From positions 1,416,501 to 1,480,500 of the forward strand of contig NZ_CP032707.1 in assembly GCF_003627995.1 (NCBI RefSeq): DNA of 64,000 nucleotides, in the 5' to 3' direction. Below are positions 8,410 to 17,438 of the stretch, piece after piece (position 1 is the first letter of the stretch; each line of letters starts with the position of its first letter). Origin of the DNA: Brevundimonas naejangsanensis. Its GTDB lineage: Bacteria; Pseudomonadota; Alphaproteobacteria; Caulobacterales; Caulobacteraceae. A model generated the notes under the pieces. It saw only the letters and a list, made by a program, of their open reading frames with translations. It searched no databases and was not told where the DNA came from. A program made the translations under genes and the position numbers.

Positions 8410-9261
8410 ATGATACTGACCTGCCCCGCCTGCGCCACTAGCTATTTCGTGCCCGACGAGGCGATCGGCCCGAACGGCCGTCGCGTGCGCTGCAAGGCGT
8501 GCGGCCATGACTGGCTCGCGACCCGGGAAGACCTCCCCCTGGAGCTGGAGCCCGAGCCCACTCCGAGCGAGGAGGCCGAGGCCGGCGCCGGCCGCTACGA
8601 CACCTTCGCCGAGACCCCGGCGCCCGAACTGCCGCGCGCCTTCCGGGCCCTGGCCGAGCAGAAGCGCCGGGCGCGCCGCGCGGCGGCGGCGGGCGCGGCC
8701 TGGGCGGCGGCCGCGGTCGTGGCCCTGGGCCTGCTGGCGGGGGCGATTCTGTTCCGCGAGGAGATCGTTCGCGCGGCTCCGGCGACGGCAGGCGCCTACA
8801 GGGCCCTGGGGCTCGAGGTGAACGTCGTGGGCCTGGATTTCGAGGCCTTGAGGGGGCGCACCGCGCCGCACGATCCCGGCCGCGTCCTGGTCTCGGGCGC
8901 CCTTCGCAATATTCGCGAGGCCGAGGTCGTCGCCCCGCCGATCCTGGTCGTCCTGAAGGACGCCAAGGGCGCAGAGGTGGCCCGCCGCGTCGTGCGGCTG
9001 GACGGGCCGCCGGTGCTGCCGGGCCAGGTGCAGGGCTTTGCCGTCGTCATTCCCGATCCGCAAGGCCGGGTCACGGGTCTGGACGCGGACTTCGTCCTGA
9101 CGTCTCCGTCCGAGCCGTCCGCCCGTCCGGCCGTCCCTGCGGCGACGGAGGGGGCGGGCGAGGACGGGGGCCTGCGCCGTCTCAGCGCCCTCGACCTAGG
9201 TCAGGGGGCGGCGCCCCTCGACACCGGCCCCGCCCAGGGAGTATCGCCGGGGCATGGCTGA
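8410..9261 (+). CDS. Zinc-ribbon membrane protein (MJ0042-type finger, DUF3426-like)
   Basis: A 283-residue protein. The N-terminal MJ0042-type zinc ribbon has two CxxC pairs (CPACATSYFV and CKACGHDWL, residues 5-8 and 30-33). An acidic linker, one membrane helix (about 98-115) and a periplasmic domain with the DUF3426 pattern (VSGALRNIREAEVVAPPI, LPGQVQGFAVVIPDP) follow. Such proteins are widespread next to ftsEX in this group, and no enzyme activity is known. It is divergent from ftsE. Its stop overlaps the following phosphoribosyltransferase by 8 bp, so the two are co-transcribed. Confidence 0.85.
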   Translation: MILTCPACATSYFVPDEAIGPNGRRVRCKACGHDWLATREDLPLELEPEPTPSEEAEAGAGRYDTFAETPAPELPRAFRALAEQKRRARRAAAAGAAWAAAAVVALGLLAGAILFREEIVRAAPATAGAYRALGLEVNVVGLDFEALRGRTAPHDPGRVLVSGALRNIREAEVVAPPILVVLKDAKGAEVARRVVRLDGPPVLPGQVQGFAVVIPDPQGRVTGLDADFVLTSPSEPSARPAVPAATEGAGEDGGLRRLSALDLGQGAAPLDTGPAQGVSPGHG

Positions 9262-9793
9262 CACCCTACCGACGCCCGCCCCCACGGTTCTCCTGTCCCA
9301 GGCCGAGATCGAGGCCGTCGTGGCCGATCTGGCCCGCCGCATCGCTCCCCATGTCGACGACGAGACGGTGGCCGCCGTGCTGCTGACCGGGGGGCTATGG
9401 TTCGCCGCCGACCTGACCCGCGCCCTGGCGCGCGAGGGCCGCTGCGTGCGCTTCGACGCCCTGTGGCTGGCCTCCTACGGCGACGAACAGACCAGCCGCG
9501 GCAAGATCGACGTCCGCGCCCCCTATCAGCGACCGATCGCGGGCAGGAAGGTGCTGATCCTGGACGACGTGTTCGACACCGGCCTGTCGCTGGCCGAGGC
9601 GGTGCGGATCACGCGTGAAGCGGGCGCCGCCGAGGTGCTGACCTGCGTCTTCGCCCGCAAACCCTGGCCCGAGGCCCGCGCCCCCGAGCCCGACTTCGTC
9701 GGCTGGGAGGCCCCGAACCGCTTCCTGGTCGGCTACGGCCTCGACCACGCGGGCGGCATGCGCGGCCTGCCGGACATCTGCGCTCTAGACTAG
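9254..9793 (+). CDS. hpt: Phosphoribosyltransferase (hypoxanthine type)
   Basis: A 179-residue type I PRTase. The PRPP-binding motif VLILDDVFDTGLS (about residues 97-109) is clear, as are the early VLLTGGLWFAADLTRAL and the flexible-loop region ASYGDEQTSRGKI. It would convert hypoxanthine or guanine and PRPP to the nucleotide in purine salvage. The extended C-terminal part, including GWEAPNRFLVGYGLDHAGGM, matches the HPRT group. The start ATG at 9254 lies inside the end of the zinc-ribbon gene. A palindromic and tandemly repeated segment follows the stop and separates it from convergent lysA. Confidence 0.87.
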   Translation: MADTLPTPAPTVLLSQAEIEAVVADLARRIAPHVDDETVAAVLLTGGLWFAADLTRALAREGRCVRFDALWLASYGDEQTSRGKIDVRAPYQRPIAGRKVLILDDVFDTGLSLAEAVRITREAGAAEVLTCVFARKPWPEARAPEPDFVGWEAPNRFLVGYGLDHAGGMRGLPDICALD

Positions 9794-9882
9794 TGGCGAG
9801 TGGGTGGTGACGAGTGGGGAGACAAGTTCGTCTCGTGACTAATCCTCGCCACTCGCCACTCGTCACTCGCTACTCGCCACTC
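9791..9882. repeat. Inverted and tandem ACTCGCC-type repeat between convergent hpt and lysA
   Basis: The left part carries GTGGCGAGTGGGTGGTGACG. The right part carries several successive 7-bp units (ACTCGCC, ACTCGTC, ACTCGCT, ACTCGCC) that are its complement. The segment can fold into a long hairpin on either strand and sits exactly between the two converging stop codons. It probably acts as a bidirectional terminator, made variable by slipped tandem units. Confidence 0.7.
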
Positions 9883-11157
9883 TTAAAGCCACCCCGCCAT
9901 CGGCTCGCGCGCGAACATTTCGTCATAGGTCGGGCGCGGGCGGATGACCGCCTGGCGCGCGCCGTCGACCAGGACTTCGGCGGCCAGGGGGCGGGTGTTG
10001 TATTCGCCGCTCATCACCGCCCCATAGGCGCCGGCGCTCATGAACACGACCAGGTCGCCCGCTTGCAGCGGCGGCAGATCGCGGTCGCGGGCGAAGGTGT
10101 CGCCGGTCTCGCAGACCGGGCCGACCACGTCATAAGGCAGGGCCTCGCCTTCCACCGGCCGCACCGGCTTCAGGTCGTGGAAGGCGTCGTAGAGGGCCGG
10201 GCGCATCAGGTCGTTCATCGCCGCGTCCAGCACCAGGAAGCGGCGGCCGTCGGTGCGTTCGTTGACCTGGATGACGCGGCTCAGCAGTACGCCCGCATTG
10301 GCGGCCATCAGGCGGCCGGGCTCGAAGGCGGTCTCGACGTTCAGGCCCTCCAGCACGCGCGCAGCCATGGCGATGTAGTCGGCCGGGGACGGCGTCGCCG
10401 CATCGCCGTAATAGGGCACGCCCAGGCCGCCGCCGAGGTCGAGGCGGGTGACGCTGTGCCCCTGGGCGCGCAGGGCCTCGGTCATGTCCCGCAGCACGCG
10501 GAAGGCGGCTTCCAGCGGGGCCAAGTCGGTGATCTGGCTGCCGATGTGGCAGGCCAACCCCACCGGCGTGACGTGGGGCGAGGCGGAGGCGCGGGCGTAC
10601 AGCGCCATCGCTTCCTCGACCGGCACGCCGAACTTGTCGCCCGCCCCGCCGGTGGTGATCTTGGCGTGGCCGCCCGCGCCGATCTTGGGATTGACGCGGA
10701 TGGCGATGGCAGGCGCTGCGCTCTTGTCGGCGGCGACGGCGATCAGCCGGTCCAGTTCGGCCGAGGACTCGACGTTGATCTGGCGCACGCCCTGATCGAT
10801 GGCGAAGGCCAGTTCGGCGTCGGTCTTGCCCACGCCGGAGAAGATGATGCGCTCGCCCGGAATCCCGGCGGCCAGGGCGCGGCGGATCTCGCCCTCGGAC
10901 ACGGTGTCGGCGCCGCAGCCAAGCCGGGCCAGGGTCGCCAGCACCGATAGGTTGGAGTTGGCCTTGACCGCGAAGGCGATCAGGGCCTCGCCCAGCGCAT
11001 CCCTATGGGCGTCGCACGCCTCGCGCAGCAGGCCGTAGTGACGGCGCAGCGTCGCCGAGGAATAGACGTAGGTCGGGGTGCCGACCGTCTCCGCCAGCGC
11101 CTCCAGCGAGACGCCCTCGGCGTGCAGGACGCCGTCCTTCAGATCGAAATGGTGCAC
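9883..11157 (-). CDS. lysA: Diaminopimelate decarboxylase
   Basis: A 424-residue fold III PLP enzyme that makes L-lysine from meso-diaminopimelate. The PLP lysine is K65 in AFAVKANSNL. The glycine-rich phosphate-binding loop is DLGGGLGVPY, the substrate site includes GPVCETGDTFA, and YNTRPLAAEVLVDG lies near the end. Full length for the family. The LptM-like lipoprotein gene lies 36 bp upstream and argH upstream of that, forming an argH-lptM-lysA unit as in related Caulobacterales. Confidence 0.95.
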   Translation of the reverse strand: MHHFDLKDGVLHAEGVSLEALAETVGTPTYVYSSATLRRHYGLLREACDAHRDALGEALIAFAVKANSNLSVLATLARLGCGADTVSEGEIRRALAAGIPGERIIFSGVGKTDAELAFAIDQGVRQINVESSAELDRLIAVAADKSAAPAIAIRVNPKIGAGGHAKITTGGAGDKFGVPVEEAMALYARASASPHVTPVGLACHIGSQITDLAPLEAAFRVLRDMTEALRAQGHSVTRLDLGGGLGVPYYGDAATPSPADYIAMAARVLEGLNVETAFEPGRLMAANAGVLLSRVIQVNERTDGRRFLVLDAAMNDLMRPALYDAFHDLKPVRPVEGEALPYDVVGPVCETGDTFARDRDLPPLQAGDLVVFMSAGAYGAVMSGEYNTRPLAAEVLVDGARQAVIRPRPTYDEMFAREPMAGWL

Positions 11158-11193
11158 CGGCGGGGAGTCCAGTCAGGGAGGGAAGGAAAGGCG

Positions 11194-11430
11194 TCAGCGC
11201 ATCGGCGGCGGCTTGCCGAACGGGTCGGAGAAGCCGTTGTCGATGGGCGCCTGGCGCGGGGGCAGGTTCTGCATCGCCGGCTCGGGCAGGTGCTCGGCCG
11301 ACTTGTCGCGGACGGCGCGCTCGGTCTGCTTCTTGGGCGTGGCGCCTTGCGGCGGCTCCAGATCGGCCATGCGGCCGCAGCCGGCCAGAACAAGGGCGGC
11401 GGCGCCCGCCAGGATCAGGGTCTTTTTCAC
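11194..11430 (-). CDS. lptM: LptM/YifL-like small lipoprotein
   Basis: A 78-residue lipoprotein. The signal and lipobox are in [16 protein letters not shown] (lipidated Cys19), followed by the short motif [10 protein letters not shown] and a proline-rich, disordered tail. In enterobacteria LptM (YifL) assists oxidative maturation of the LPS translocon LptD; the similarity here is limited to the lipobox and the first residues of the mature part, so the role is inferred. It overlaps the argH stop by 4 bp, and lysA follows. Confidence 0.75.
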   Translation of the reverse strand: MKKTLILAGAAALVLAGCGRMADLEPPQGATPKKQTERAVRDKSAEHLPEPAMQNLPPRQAPIDNGFSDPFGKPPPMR

Positions 11431-12842
11431 AGGCGGCTTCTCCAGTCGGCGATGCGGGCGCGGACCTGTTCCGGCGCCGTGCCGCCGAAGCTCTGGCGGC
11501 TGGCGCAGGAGGCTTCGGGCGTCAGGACTTCATACACCCCTTCGGTGATCCGGCCATCCAGCGCCTGCAGCTCCGTCAGCGGCAGATCGCCCAGGCCCAC
11601 GCCCAGGGCCTCGGCCCGCTTCACGGCGGCGCCGGTGACGTGGTGGGCCTGGCGGAAGGGCAGGTTCAGCTCGCGCACCAGCCAGTCGGCCAGGTCGGTG
11701 GCGGTCGAGAAGCCGGCCCCGGCGGCGGCGGCCATCTTCTCGGTGTTGGGACGAATGGCGGCGATCATGGCGGTCATGGCCGTCAGCGCCAGATCCAGCG
11801 CGTCAAAGGCCTCGAACACCGGCGGCTTGTCCTCCTGCATGTCCTTGGAATAGGCCAGCGGCAGGCCCTTCATGACGGTGGTCAGGGCGATCAGGGCGCC
11901 GTTGATGCGGCCCGTCTTGGCCCGCACCAGCTCGGCGGCGTCGGGGTTGCGCTTCTGCGGCATGATGGACGAGCCGGTGGTCAGGTCGTCGGGCAGGGTG
12001 GCGAAGCCGAACATCGGCGTCATCCACACCACGATCTCCTCGGCCAGGCGCGACAGGTGGCCCGCCGCGATGGAGGCGGCGGCCAGGCTCTCCAGCGCGA
12101 AGTCGCGATCCGACACGGCGTCCAGGCTATTGGCCATCGGCCGGTCGAAGCCTAGCGCCTGCGCCGTCATGTGGCGGTCGATCGGGAAGGGCGAACCGGC
12201 CAGGGCGGCGGCGCCCAGCGGGTTCTCGTTCATGCGCGCGCGCGCGTCGGCGAAGCGGCCCGCGTCGCGGCCGAACATCTCGACATAGGCCATCAAATGG
12301 TGGCCGAAGGTCACCGGCTGGGCCGTCTGCAGGTGGGTGAAGCCGGGCATCAGGTCGCCCGCGTGCTGTTCCGCTCGGTCCAGCAGGGCGCTTTGCAGCG
12401 CCTTCAACTGTTCGACGGTGCGGTCGCAGGCGTCGCGCACCCACAGGCGGAAGTCCGTCGCCACCTGGTCGTTGCGGCTGCGCGCCGTGTGCAGACGCCC
12501 CGACGGCTCGCCGATCAGCTCCGACAGCCGCGCTTCGACGTTCATGTGAATGTCTTCATAGGCGTCGCGGAAGGGGAAGGTCCCATCCTTGATTTCGCCC
12601 TCGATGACGTCCAGCCCGCCCAGGATGGCCTCGGCGTCGGCCGGCTGGATGATCCCCTGCTGGGCCAGCATGCGGCAATGCGCCCGCGACCCGGCCAGGT
12701 CCTGCGCCCACAGGCGTTTATCGACGCCGATGGAGACGTTGATGGCCTGCATGATGTCTGCGGGCTTGGCGCTGAAGCGTCCACCCCATAGAGACTGGCC
12801 CTGCGAGGGGGTGTCTTGCGGTTTGGAAGGCGTATCGGACAT
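11427..12842 (-). CDS. argH: Argininosuccinate lyase
   Basis: A 471-residue member of the fumarase/aspartase superfamily with the signature [15 protein letters not shown], the N-terminal [10 protein letters not shown], and [10 protein letters not shown]. It cleaves argininosuccinate to arginine and fumarate in arginine synthesis. The start at 12842 (MSDTPSKPQ) is about 22 residues before LWGGRF, the usual family start region, and no alternative ATG or GTG lies between. An upstream in-frame ATG (12929) would sit inside the divergent tlpA gene. The start codon shares the palindrome CATG with the tlpA start on the other strand. Confidence 0.93.
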   Translation of the reverse strand: MSDTPSKPQDTPSQGQSLWGGRFSAKPADIMQAINVSIGVDKRLWAQDLAGSRAHCRMLAQQGIIQPADAEAILGGLDVIEGEIKDGTFPFRDAYEDIHMNVEARLSELIGEPSGRLHTARSRNDQVATDFRLWVRDACDRTVEQLKALQSALLDRAEQHAGDLMPGFTHLQTAQPVTFGHHLMAYVEMFGRDAGRFADARARMNENPLGAAALAGSPFPIDRHMTAQALGFDRPMANSLDAVSDRDFALESLAAASIAAGHLSRLAEEIVVWMTPMFGFATLPDDLTTGSSIMPQKRNPDAAELVRAKTGRINGALIALTTVMKGLPLAYSKDMQEDKPPVFEAFDALDLALTAMTAMIAAIRPNTEKMAAAAGAGFSTATDLADWLVRELNLPFRQAHHVTGAAVKRAEALGVGLGDLPLTELQALDGRITEGVYEVLTPEASCASRQSFGGTAPEQVRARIADWRSRL

Positions 12843-13473
12843 GAGCGGCTCTGGACGGACTTGGGCGGGCGTTGCGACGGTCGCCCTGATGGCGGTGATC
12901 GGCGTGGGCGCGGCGCTGCTATACGTCAATCAGCATCAGGGGCGCAAAGACTCCGCGCCGGTTTCGGCCGCGCCGAAGACGCCCAGCACGCGCCTGATCG
13001 TCCATGCGCGCGGCTCCCTGGCCCGGCTGCAGGCGCCGCCGCCGTTCGCCGCGCCCGACTATGTGTTCCAGGATGCGGCGGGGCGCGACGTCCGTTTCGC
13101 CGACTTCAAGGGCAAGGTGACGGTGGTCAATCTGTGGGCCACCTGGTGCGCCCCCTGCCGCCTGGAGATGCCGACCCTGGCCGCCCTGGCCCGGCACTAT
13201 CAGGGCCGCGACGACTTCACGGTGGCGGCGATCAGCATGGACGTCGACAAGACGGAGCGCGAGGCGCGCGCCTTCATCGCCGAGAACGCGCCGCTGGACT
13301 TCTACGTCGATCCGAAATTCCAGCTGGCCTTCGAATTCCCCGGCAAGGGGGCCATGCCCCAGACCATCCTGCTGGATCGCCGGGGCCAGGTGCGCGCCGT
13401 CCTGATCGGCGAGGCCGACTGGGTCAGCAAGGAGGCCCTGGCCCTGATCGACGACCTGCTGGCGGAGAAATAG
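12841..13473 (+). CDS. tlpA: TlpA-family thiol:disulfide reductase
   Basis: A 210-residue membrane-anchored thioredoxin-like protein. It has a helix at about 9-27 ([15 protein letters not shown]), a linker, then the thioredoxin fold with WCAPC (Cys103 and Cys106) and the cis-proline region [11 protein letters not shown]. TlpA proteins reduce periplasmic thiols, for instance for cytochrome c or oxidase copper-site maturation. GGAAGG at 12825-12830 supports the start at 12841, which overlaps the divergent argH start within CATG. Each promoter therefore has to lie in or next to the other gene. Confidence 0.92.
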   Translation: MSGSGRTWAGVATVALMAVIGVGAALLYVNQHQGRKDSAPVSAAPKTPSTRLIVHARGSLARLQAPPPFAAPDYVFQDAAGRDVRFADFKGKVTVVNLWATWCAPCRLEMPTLAALARHYQGRDDFTVAAISMDVDKTEREARAFIAENAPLDFYVDPKFQLAFEFPGKGAMPQTILLDRRGQVRAVLIGEADWVSKEALALIDDLLAEK

Positions 13474-13484
13474 AGCGCAGGCCT

Positions 13485-13629
13485 TCTCCCTCCCCGTCCC
13501 GGGGAGGGTGGTCGCGCAGCGACCGGGTGGGGAGGGCCAGGTGATGCTAGCCACCGCGCCTGAAGCCCCGCCGCCCCCACCCGGCTTCGCCTGCGGCTCA
13601 GCCACCCTCCCCGGGACGGGGAGGGAGAG
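13485..13629. repeat. Inverted intergenic repeat, family A copy 1
   Basis: The left arm 13485-13537 is a 53-bp unit (starts TCTCCCTCCCCGTCCC, ends GGTGGGGAGGGC) that recurs without a mismatch at 26756-26808. The right arm (about 13571-13629) is its reverse complement, with a different central part (GGCTTCGCCTGCGGCTC instead of the TCGCGCAGCGA version). The pair forms a long hairpin between the convergent tlpA and small lipoprotein genes. Confidence 0.85.
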
Positions 13630-13639
13630 CGCGCGCGTT

Positions 13640-13945
13640 TCAGTACTTGGCCGGGACCCGTTCGTCGGTGGCGGGGTTGACGGCGCCGGGGCGGCCTTCG
13701 GCGGCGGCCTGGGCCTGTTTGTCTTCGAGCTTGTCGGCGACCGTGCCCGCGCCCTTCTCGACGGCCTGGGCCGCCTTCATGGCGCCGGACTCGACGACTT
13801 CGCCCGTCTGGGCGGCGACGTCGGCGGCCTTGTCGCCGGCGGCTTCGGCCTTGGTCTCGGCCTGCTTCTGTTCGCTCTGGGTGCAGGCGGCGGCGCCGAA
13901 CGCCAAGACGGAGGCGGCGGCGATGGTCAGGGTGCGGATGCGCAT
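13640..13945 (-). CDS. Small Ala/Glu-rich lipoprotein, hypothetical
   Basis: A 101-residue protein with a lipoprotein signal (AAASVLAFGAAACTQSEQK, lipid Cys at 21). The mature part is low-complexity, Ala/Glu/Lys-rich and probably helical (KQAETKAEAAGDKAADVAAQ). It resembles abundant small Caulobacterales envelope lipoproteins and has no recognisable catalytic motif. It stands alone, convergent with tlpA, with the family A inverted repeat just after its stop. Confidence 0.75.
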   Translation of the reverse strand: MRIRTLTIAAASVLAFGAAACTQSEQKQAETKAEAAGDKAADVAAQTGEVVESGAMKAAQAVEKGAGTVADKLEDKQAQAAAEGRPGAVNPATDERVPAKY

Positions 13946-14006
13946 GGGTGAAGCCCCTCTGTGGATGGAACCTTGGCCCTAACGCCGCCCGGCCGCGCCG
14001 GTTGCC

Positions 14007-15293
14007 TCAGTGCAGGTCGACGGGCAGGGTCTGGCTGGCCAGCAGCCGCTCCATCGTCGCCCAGTGATCCGGCCCCTGCCGCTCGACCCAGGCCTGCACC
14101 ATGTCGCGGCCCAGGCCGTAGTTGATGACGTAGGAGCGGTAGGTCTCGATGAAGTTCAGCCGCTGCGCCGCGCGGTCGCGCGCGACGAGGCTGTATTTCT
14201 GCAGCTGGTCAAGCGCTGTCTCGCGGTCGATGCGTCCGGCCAGATAGGCGTCCGCCACCGTGTATTCCGCCCGCGCCAGCTCGCGCGTCAGGGCCAGCAG
14301 CTGCGTCTGGGCCTCGGCCGTCGCCGGATCGAGACCGGCCAGCGGATAGAGCACCCGCGCCTCGAACTCCGTGCGCTCATGGCCCGGGAAGGCCAGGTCG
14401 ATGCCGTAGTTGGCGCTGCCCTCGGCGATGAAGGACATGGGGCTGAACAGGGGATAGACGCTCATCTCGACCCAGCCCTTGTCCTTGACGAAGGTCTGCT
14501 CCAGCAGGGCGTTGTAGACGTGATGGCCAGGGTAGCCCTCGTGGCAGCCCAGATCGACCGCCCGGTCGATGAAGATGGGCAGGTCGGTGTTCACCTGGAT
14601 CAGGCTGAAGGCCCCGCCCTTGAACCAGTTGTAGCCGGACCACGGCTTTCCGTTGACGAACTCCAGGGTGAAGGTTTCGCCGGCGGGCAGGGCCATGTGG
14701 CGCTCGGTGCGCGCCTTGCACTCGGCGATGGCGGCGCGCATCACCGGCTCCAGCCGGTCCTTGGGAATGACGTAGCGGGCGCGGAAGGCGGCGACGCGCT
14801 CGGCCAGCGGCCCCTCCCCGGGGACCAGGGCGTCGATGCGCGCCAGAACCGGATCATAGGACGACAGGGGGCGCAGCTCCGGCCGCACTCCGAACAGGGC
14901 CTCGGCCTCATCGGCGAAGCCCAGCTTCTCGCCCTGCAGCATCCGCAGCCGCGCCGAGGCGGCCGAGACATGGGCCAGCAGATAGCGTCGGCGCTGCAGG
15001 CTGTCGGCGTCCAGCCCGGTCGTGGGCAGGGCCTCCAGCCGTCGGGTCAGGGCCGTCGCGCCCTCGGCCAGCTGGGGCAGGGCGCGCGGATGAGCCTTGG
15101 CCGCCTCGGCCCACTCGGCCGGGCCGTAATAGGCGTCGACATAGCCCGGCTCGCGCTCGCCGATCTCCAGCGTCAGGGCGACGTAGTCGCGCGCGACGGC
15201 GTCCAGGCTGTCGGACGCGGCCTTCGGCGTCGCGGCGCAGGCGGCCAGCAGGGCGACGGCGCCCGCCAGGGCGGCTATGGTGGTGACGCGCAT
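14007..15293 (-). CDS. DUF885-like exported lipoprotein (putative metallo-carboxypeptidase)
   Basis: A 428-residue protein with a lipobox ([12 protein letters not shown], Cys19). The motif [12 protein letters not shown] (H251, E252, H257, H258) is the HExxPGHH variant of the DUF885 family, which resembles zinc carboxypeptidases. Supporting segments are [20 protein letters not shown] and an N-terminal [11 protein letters not shown]. The start at 15293 has a strong ribosome site (GGAGAGAGGGAGC). The frame stays open upstream through the tRNA gene, but that part is not coding. Probable role: periplasmic peptide breakdown. The substrate is unknown. Confidence 0.82.
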   Translation of the reverse strand: MRVTTIAALAGAVALLAACAATPKAASDSLDAVARDYVALTLEIGEREPGYVDAYYGPAEWAEAAKAHPRALPQLAEGATALTRRLEALPTTGLDADSLQRRRYLLAHVSAASARLRMLQGEKLGFADEAEALFGVRPELRPLSSYDPVLARIDALVPGEGPLAERVAAFRARYVIPKDRLEPVMRAAIAECKARTERHMALPAGETFTLEFVNGKPWSGYNWFKGGAFSLIQVNTDLPIFIDRAVDLGCHEGYPGHHVYNALLEQTFVKDKGWVEMSVYPLFSPMSFIAEGSANYGIDLAFPGHERTEFEARVLYPLAGLDPATAEAQTQLLALTRELARAEYTVADAYLAGRIDRETALDQLQKYSLVARDRAAQRLNFIETYRSYVINYGLGRDMVQAWVERQGPDHWATMERLLASQTLPVDLH

Positions 15294-15428
15294 CGATGCT
15301 CCCTCTCTCCGGTTCGCGACGCTAGGCCCTCGCGCGCCGCGCGCCAAGAAGGCGGCCCGGCGAGATTCAGGATTGAGGCCGCCCCGCCCATGCTGTAAGC
15401 ACCGCCGTCCGGCCCCGGCGCCGCAGAC

Positions 15429-15505
15429 GCACCCGTAGCTCAGCTGGATAGAGCGTTGCCCTCCGAAGGCAAAGGTCACACGTTCGAATCGTGTCGGGTG
15501 CGCCA
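15429..15505 (+). tRNA. tRNA-Arg (anticodon CCG)
   Basis: A 77-nt cloverleaf read by eye. The acceptor stem GCACCCG (15429-15435) pairs with CGGGTGC (15495-15501), followed by discriminator G and encoded CCA (15503-15505). The anticodon stem TTGCC/GGCAA encloses loop CTCCGAA with anticodon CCG (15463-15465), reading CGG arginine codons, which are frequent in this GC-rich genome. The T loop TTCGAAT is intact. It lies upstream of, and opposite in strand to, the DUF885-like lipoprotein gene. Confidence 0.95.
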
Positions 15506-15774
15506 CTCCTGATAAGCAGAAATCAGCAGGTCGGGGCGTTCGCTTTTCTGAACGTCACACCCCCTTTTCGGCTTGGTGAGGCGGCGGGGCGGAGAGCGCC
15601 GCAGCCATCGACGCCCGCCACGCGGCCATGGCCGCGCCTGGTCGGTCAGCCCGAAATTTCAGCGAGGCATGGCGCCCGACGAGGCGTGAGGGGCGTTTCG
15701 CAAACTTGAGCAAGACGCGGTGTCGCGCCTTCGCGCGGCGTCGAGCGGAGTCAGGCCGTCTCGGCGGCCGGGCG
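15506..15774. other. Intergenic region between tRNA-Arg and the M23 peptidase gene
   Basis: No convincing gene is present. A weak hairpin (CGTTC 15537-15541 with GAACG 15550-15554) followed about 10 bases later by CCCCCTTTT could end tRNA transcription. The rest is GC-rich sequence without a visible repeat. Confidence 0.4.
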
Positions 15775-17124
15775 TCAGCCCTCGGCCGGGCGCAGGTCGG
15801 TCGAGGCCTGCTGCACGGGGCGGCGCTGACCGCCGGCGGCGATGATGCGGTCGATGCGGGCCTTCTCGGCGCGGAAGGCGGCCAGGTCGGAGCCCGCCAG
15901 GACGGTGCCTTCCTGGGTCTTGATGCCCGAGGGATTGATCCGCTGGCCGTTGCGCCAGATCTCATAGTGCAGGTGCGGCCCGGTCGAAGCGCCGGTCGAG
16001 CCGACGTAGGCGACGACCTGGCCCTGGCTGACGCGCTGGCCCGCGCGCATGCCCGAGGCGTAGCGCGACAGGTGCCCGTAGCCGCTTTCCAGGCCGTTGG
16101 CGTGGCGGATGCGCAGCCAGTTGCCATAGCCGCCCCAGCGGCGCGCCTCGACCACCACGCCGTCGGCGGGGGCCACCACGGGGGTGCCGGTGGTGGCGGC
16201 GAAGTCCATCCCCTGGTGCATCTTGCGATAGCCCGAGATGGGGTGGGTGCGGACGCCGAAATTGGAGCTGACGCGGCGGAAGTTCTGAAGCGGGGTGCGC
16301 ATCATGGCGGTGCGAGTATTCTTGCCGGTGGCGTCGAAATACTGGGCCGTCTTCGAGCCTGCGGGCTGGAAGCGGTAGAAGGCGTGGCCCTTGAGCTCGG
16401 CGTAGAGCAGGTCGCCGGTCTCGACGGTGCGGCCCGATTCGGTCACCGAGCGGTCGAACACCAGGGTGAACTCGTCCGAGGCCATCACGTCGCGCTGCAT
16501 GTCGAACTTGTGTGCGAACAGCTGGCTGGCGCGGCGGATCACCGCCGAGGTGGCGCCCAGTTCGCGGGCGCTGGCCGACAGGGAGCGCTGGACCTTGTCG
16601 TTGGCGACGACGGTCTCTTGGGTCACCTTCTCGTCGAGCGAGCGCAGACGCAGGGCGCCGTCGAAGCTGCGCGACACGGTCAGCTGGCTGGCCGGGCCGG
16701 TGCGCATGGTCAGGCCGATCAGGCGGGCGTCGCCCATGCCGCCGCGCGGCTTGGACACGGCGGTCTCGAAGCGCAGGCCCGCGCGCAAATCCTTGAGATC
16801 GAAGGCGCTGGCGATGGTGGCGGCCACGGCCTTGGCCTCGTCGGCGCCGATGCCGGTGCGGCGCACGGCCTGTTCGAAGGTCTCGCCGCGGCGAATCTGG
16901 ACGGGGATGGCTTCGGGGGTGGTCATGCCGGCCGGAGCGGCGGCGGCGGCGTAGGCCTGGGCTTCCAGCGAGTCGATCTGCGCCGCGGTCAGGACCGGAA
17001 CTTCCTCGGCCTTCACCTGTTCATACCCACGACCGGCGAAGAGGGCGATGCCCACAGCGGCGCAGGTCGTCAGCAGGTGCGGCGCGAGCCGGACGGGCTG
17101 GCGGCGAGGATCGAACTGAGCCAT
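15775..17124 (-). CDS. M23-family peptidoglycan endopeptidase (LytM domain)
   Basis: A 449-residue protein with an N-terminal hydrophobic segment (LAPHLLTTCAAVGIALFAG). A long OapA/LysM-like middle region contains RRGETFEQAVRRTGI, and the C-terminal LytM domain has SSNFGVRTHP, HQGMDFA (H about 301, D about 305) and HLHYEIW (HxH near 383). The zinc ligands of an active endopeptidase are therefore present. It cuts peptide crosslinks in the periplasm or, if degenerate elsewhere, activates amidases. The start at 17124 (MAQFDPRRQPV) was chosen over upstream ATGs in the frame because the residues before it look non-coding. It is divergent from the ydbH operon. Confidence 0.9.
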   Translation of the reverse strand: MAQFDPRRQPVRLAPHLLTTCAAVGIALFAGRGYEQVKAEEVPVLTAAQIDSLEAQAYAAAAAPAGMTTPEAIPVQIRRGETFEQAVRRTGIGADEAKAVAATIASAFDLKDLRAGLRFETAVSKPRGGMGDARLIGLTMRTGPASQLTVSRSFDGALRLRSLDEKVTQETVVANDKVQRSLSASARELGATSAVIRRASQLFAHKFDMQRDVMASDEFTLVFDRSVTESGRTVETGDLLYAELKGHAFYRFQPAGSKTAQYFDATGKNTRTAMMRTPLQNFRRVSSNFGVRTHPISGYRKMHQGMDFAATTGTPVVAPADGVVVEARRWGGYGNWLRIRHANGLESGYGHLSRYASGMRAGQRVSQGQVVAYVGSTGASTGPHLHYEIWRNGQRINPSGIKTQEGTVLAGSDLAAFRAEKARIDRIIAAGGQRRPVQQASTDLRPAEG

Positions 17125-17438
17125 GGGTCCCCGGCTAGTCGGCGACGCGTGCTGCGCCAAAACAGTCGAATTCTCGACGCGTTTCCAGGTCGCCCCGGCG
17201 AACGCGAAGCGAGCCATATAGCTCGCCTGTCCCATCTTGGGAAGGCGCAATGTTACGATTGGTTAACTTGGCGGGGATCACGCGCAGTATTTCAGTGTTC
17301 GACGCGAGTCTTGAGCGAAAGTTCGCCTTCCTATAGTCGATCTCGGCTGGTAGTGGCGCAGGTGTCACGTCGCAGTGCTCATTCTGCAACGACTGTTGTC
17401 GCGGCGCATTCTGTGGCGTTGTTCCTTTCCCCGCTCAG
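17125..17438. other. Divergent intergenic region, M23 peptidase / ydbH
   Basis: About 310 bp with no gene. On the minus strand a TGATCC (17275-17280) stands 17 bp from a CGTAAC (17252-17257). This resembles the ECF promoters found at 28.9-37 kb but has spacing 17 instead of 16. A TTAAC half-site overlaps it. The plus-strand promoter for ydbH must also lie here, but I cannot place it with confidence. Confidence 0.4.

Noticed and set aside
9791..9882. CRISPR-like array of short repeats
   Set aside because: Units are 7 bp without spacers and form a palindrome between convergent genes; it is a terminator-type repeat.
17253..17267. CtrA-binding site (TTAC-N6-TTAAC)
   Set aside because: The first half is TTAC, not TTAA, and the spacer is 6 instead of 7; only a half-site is convincing.
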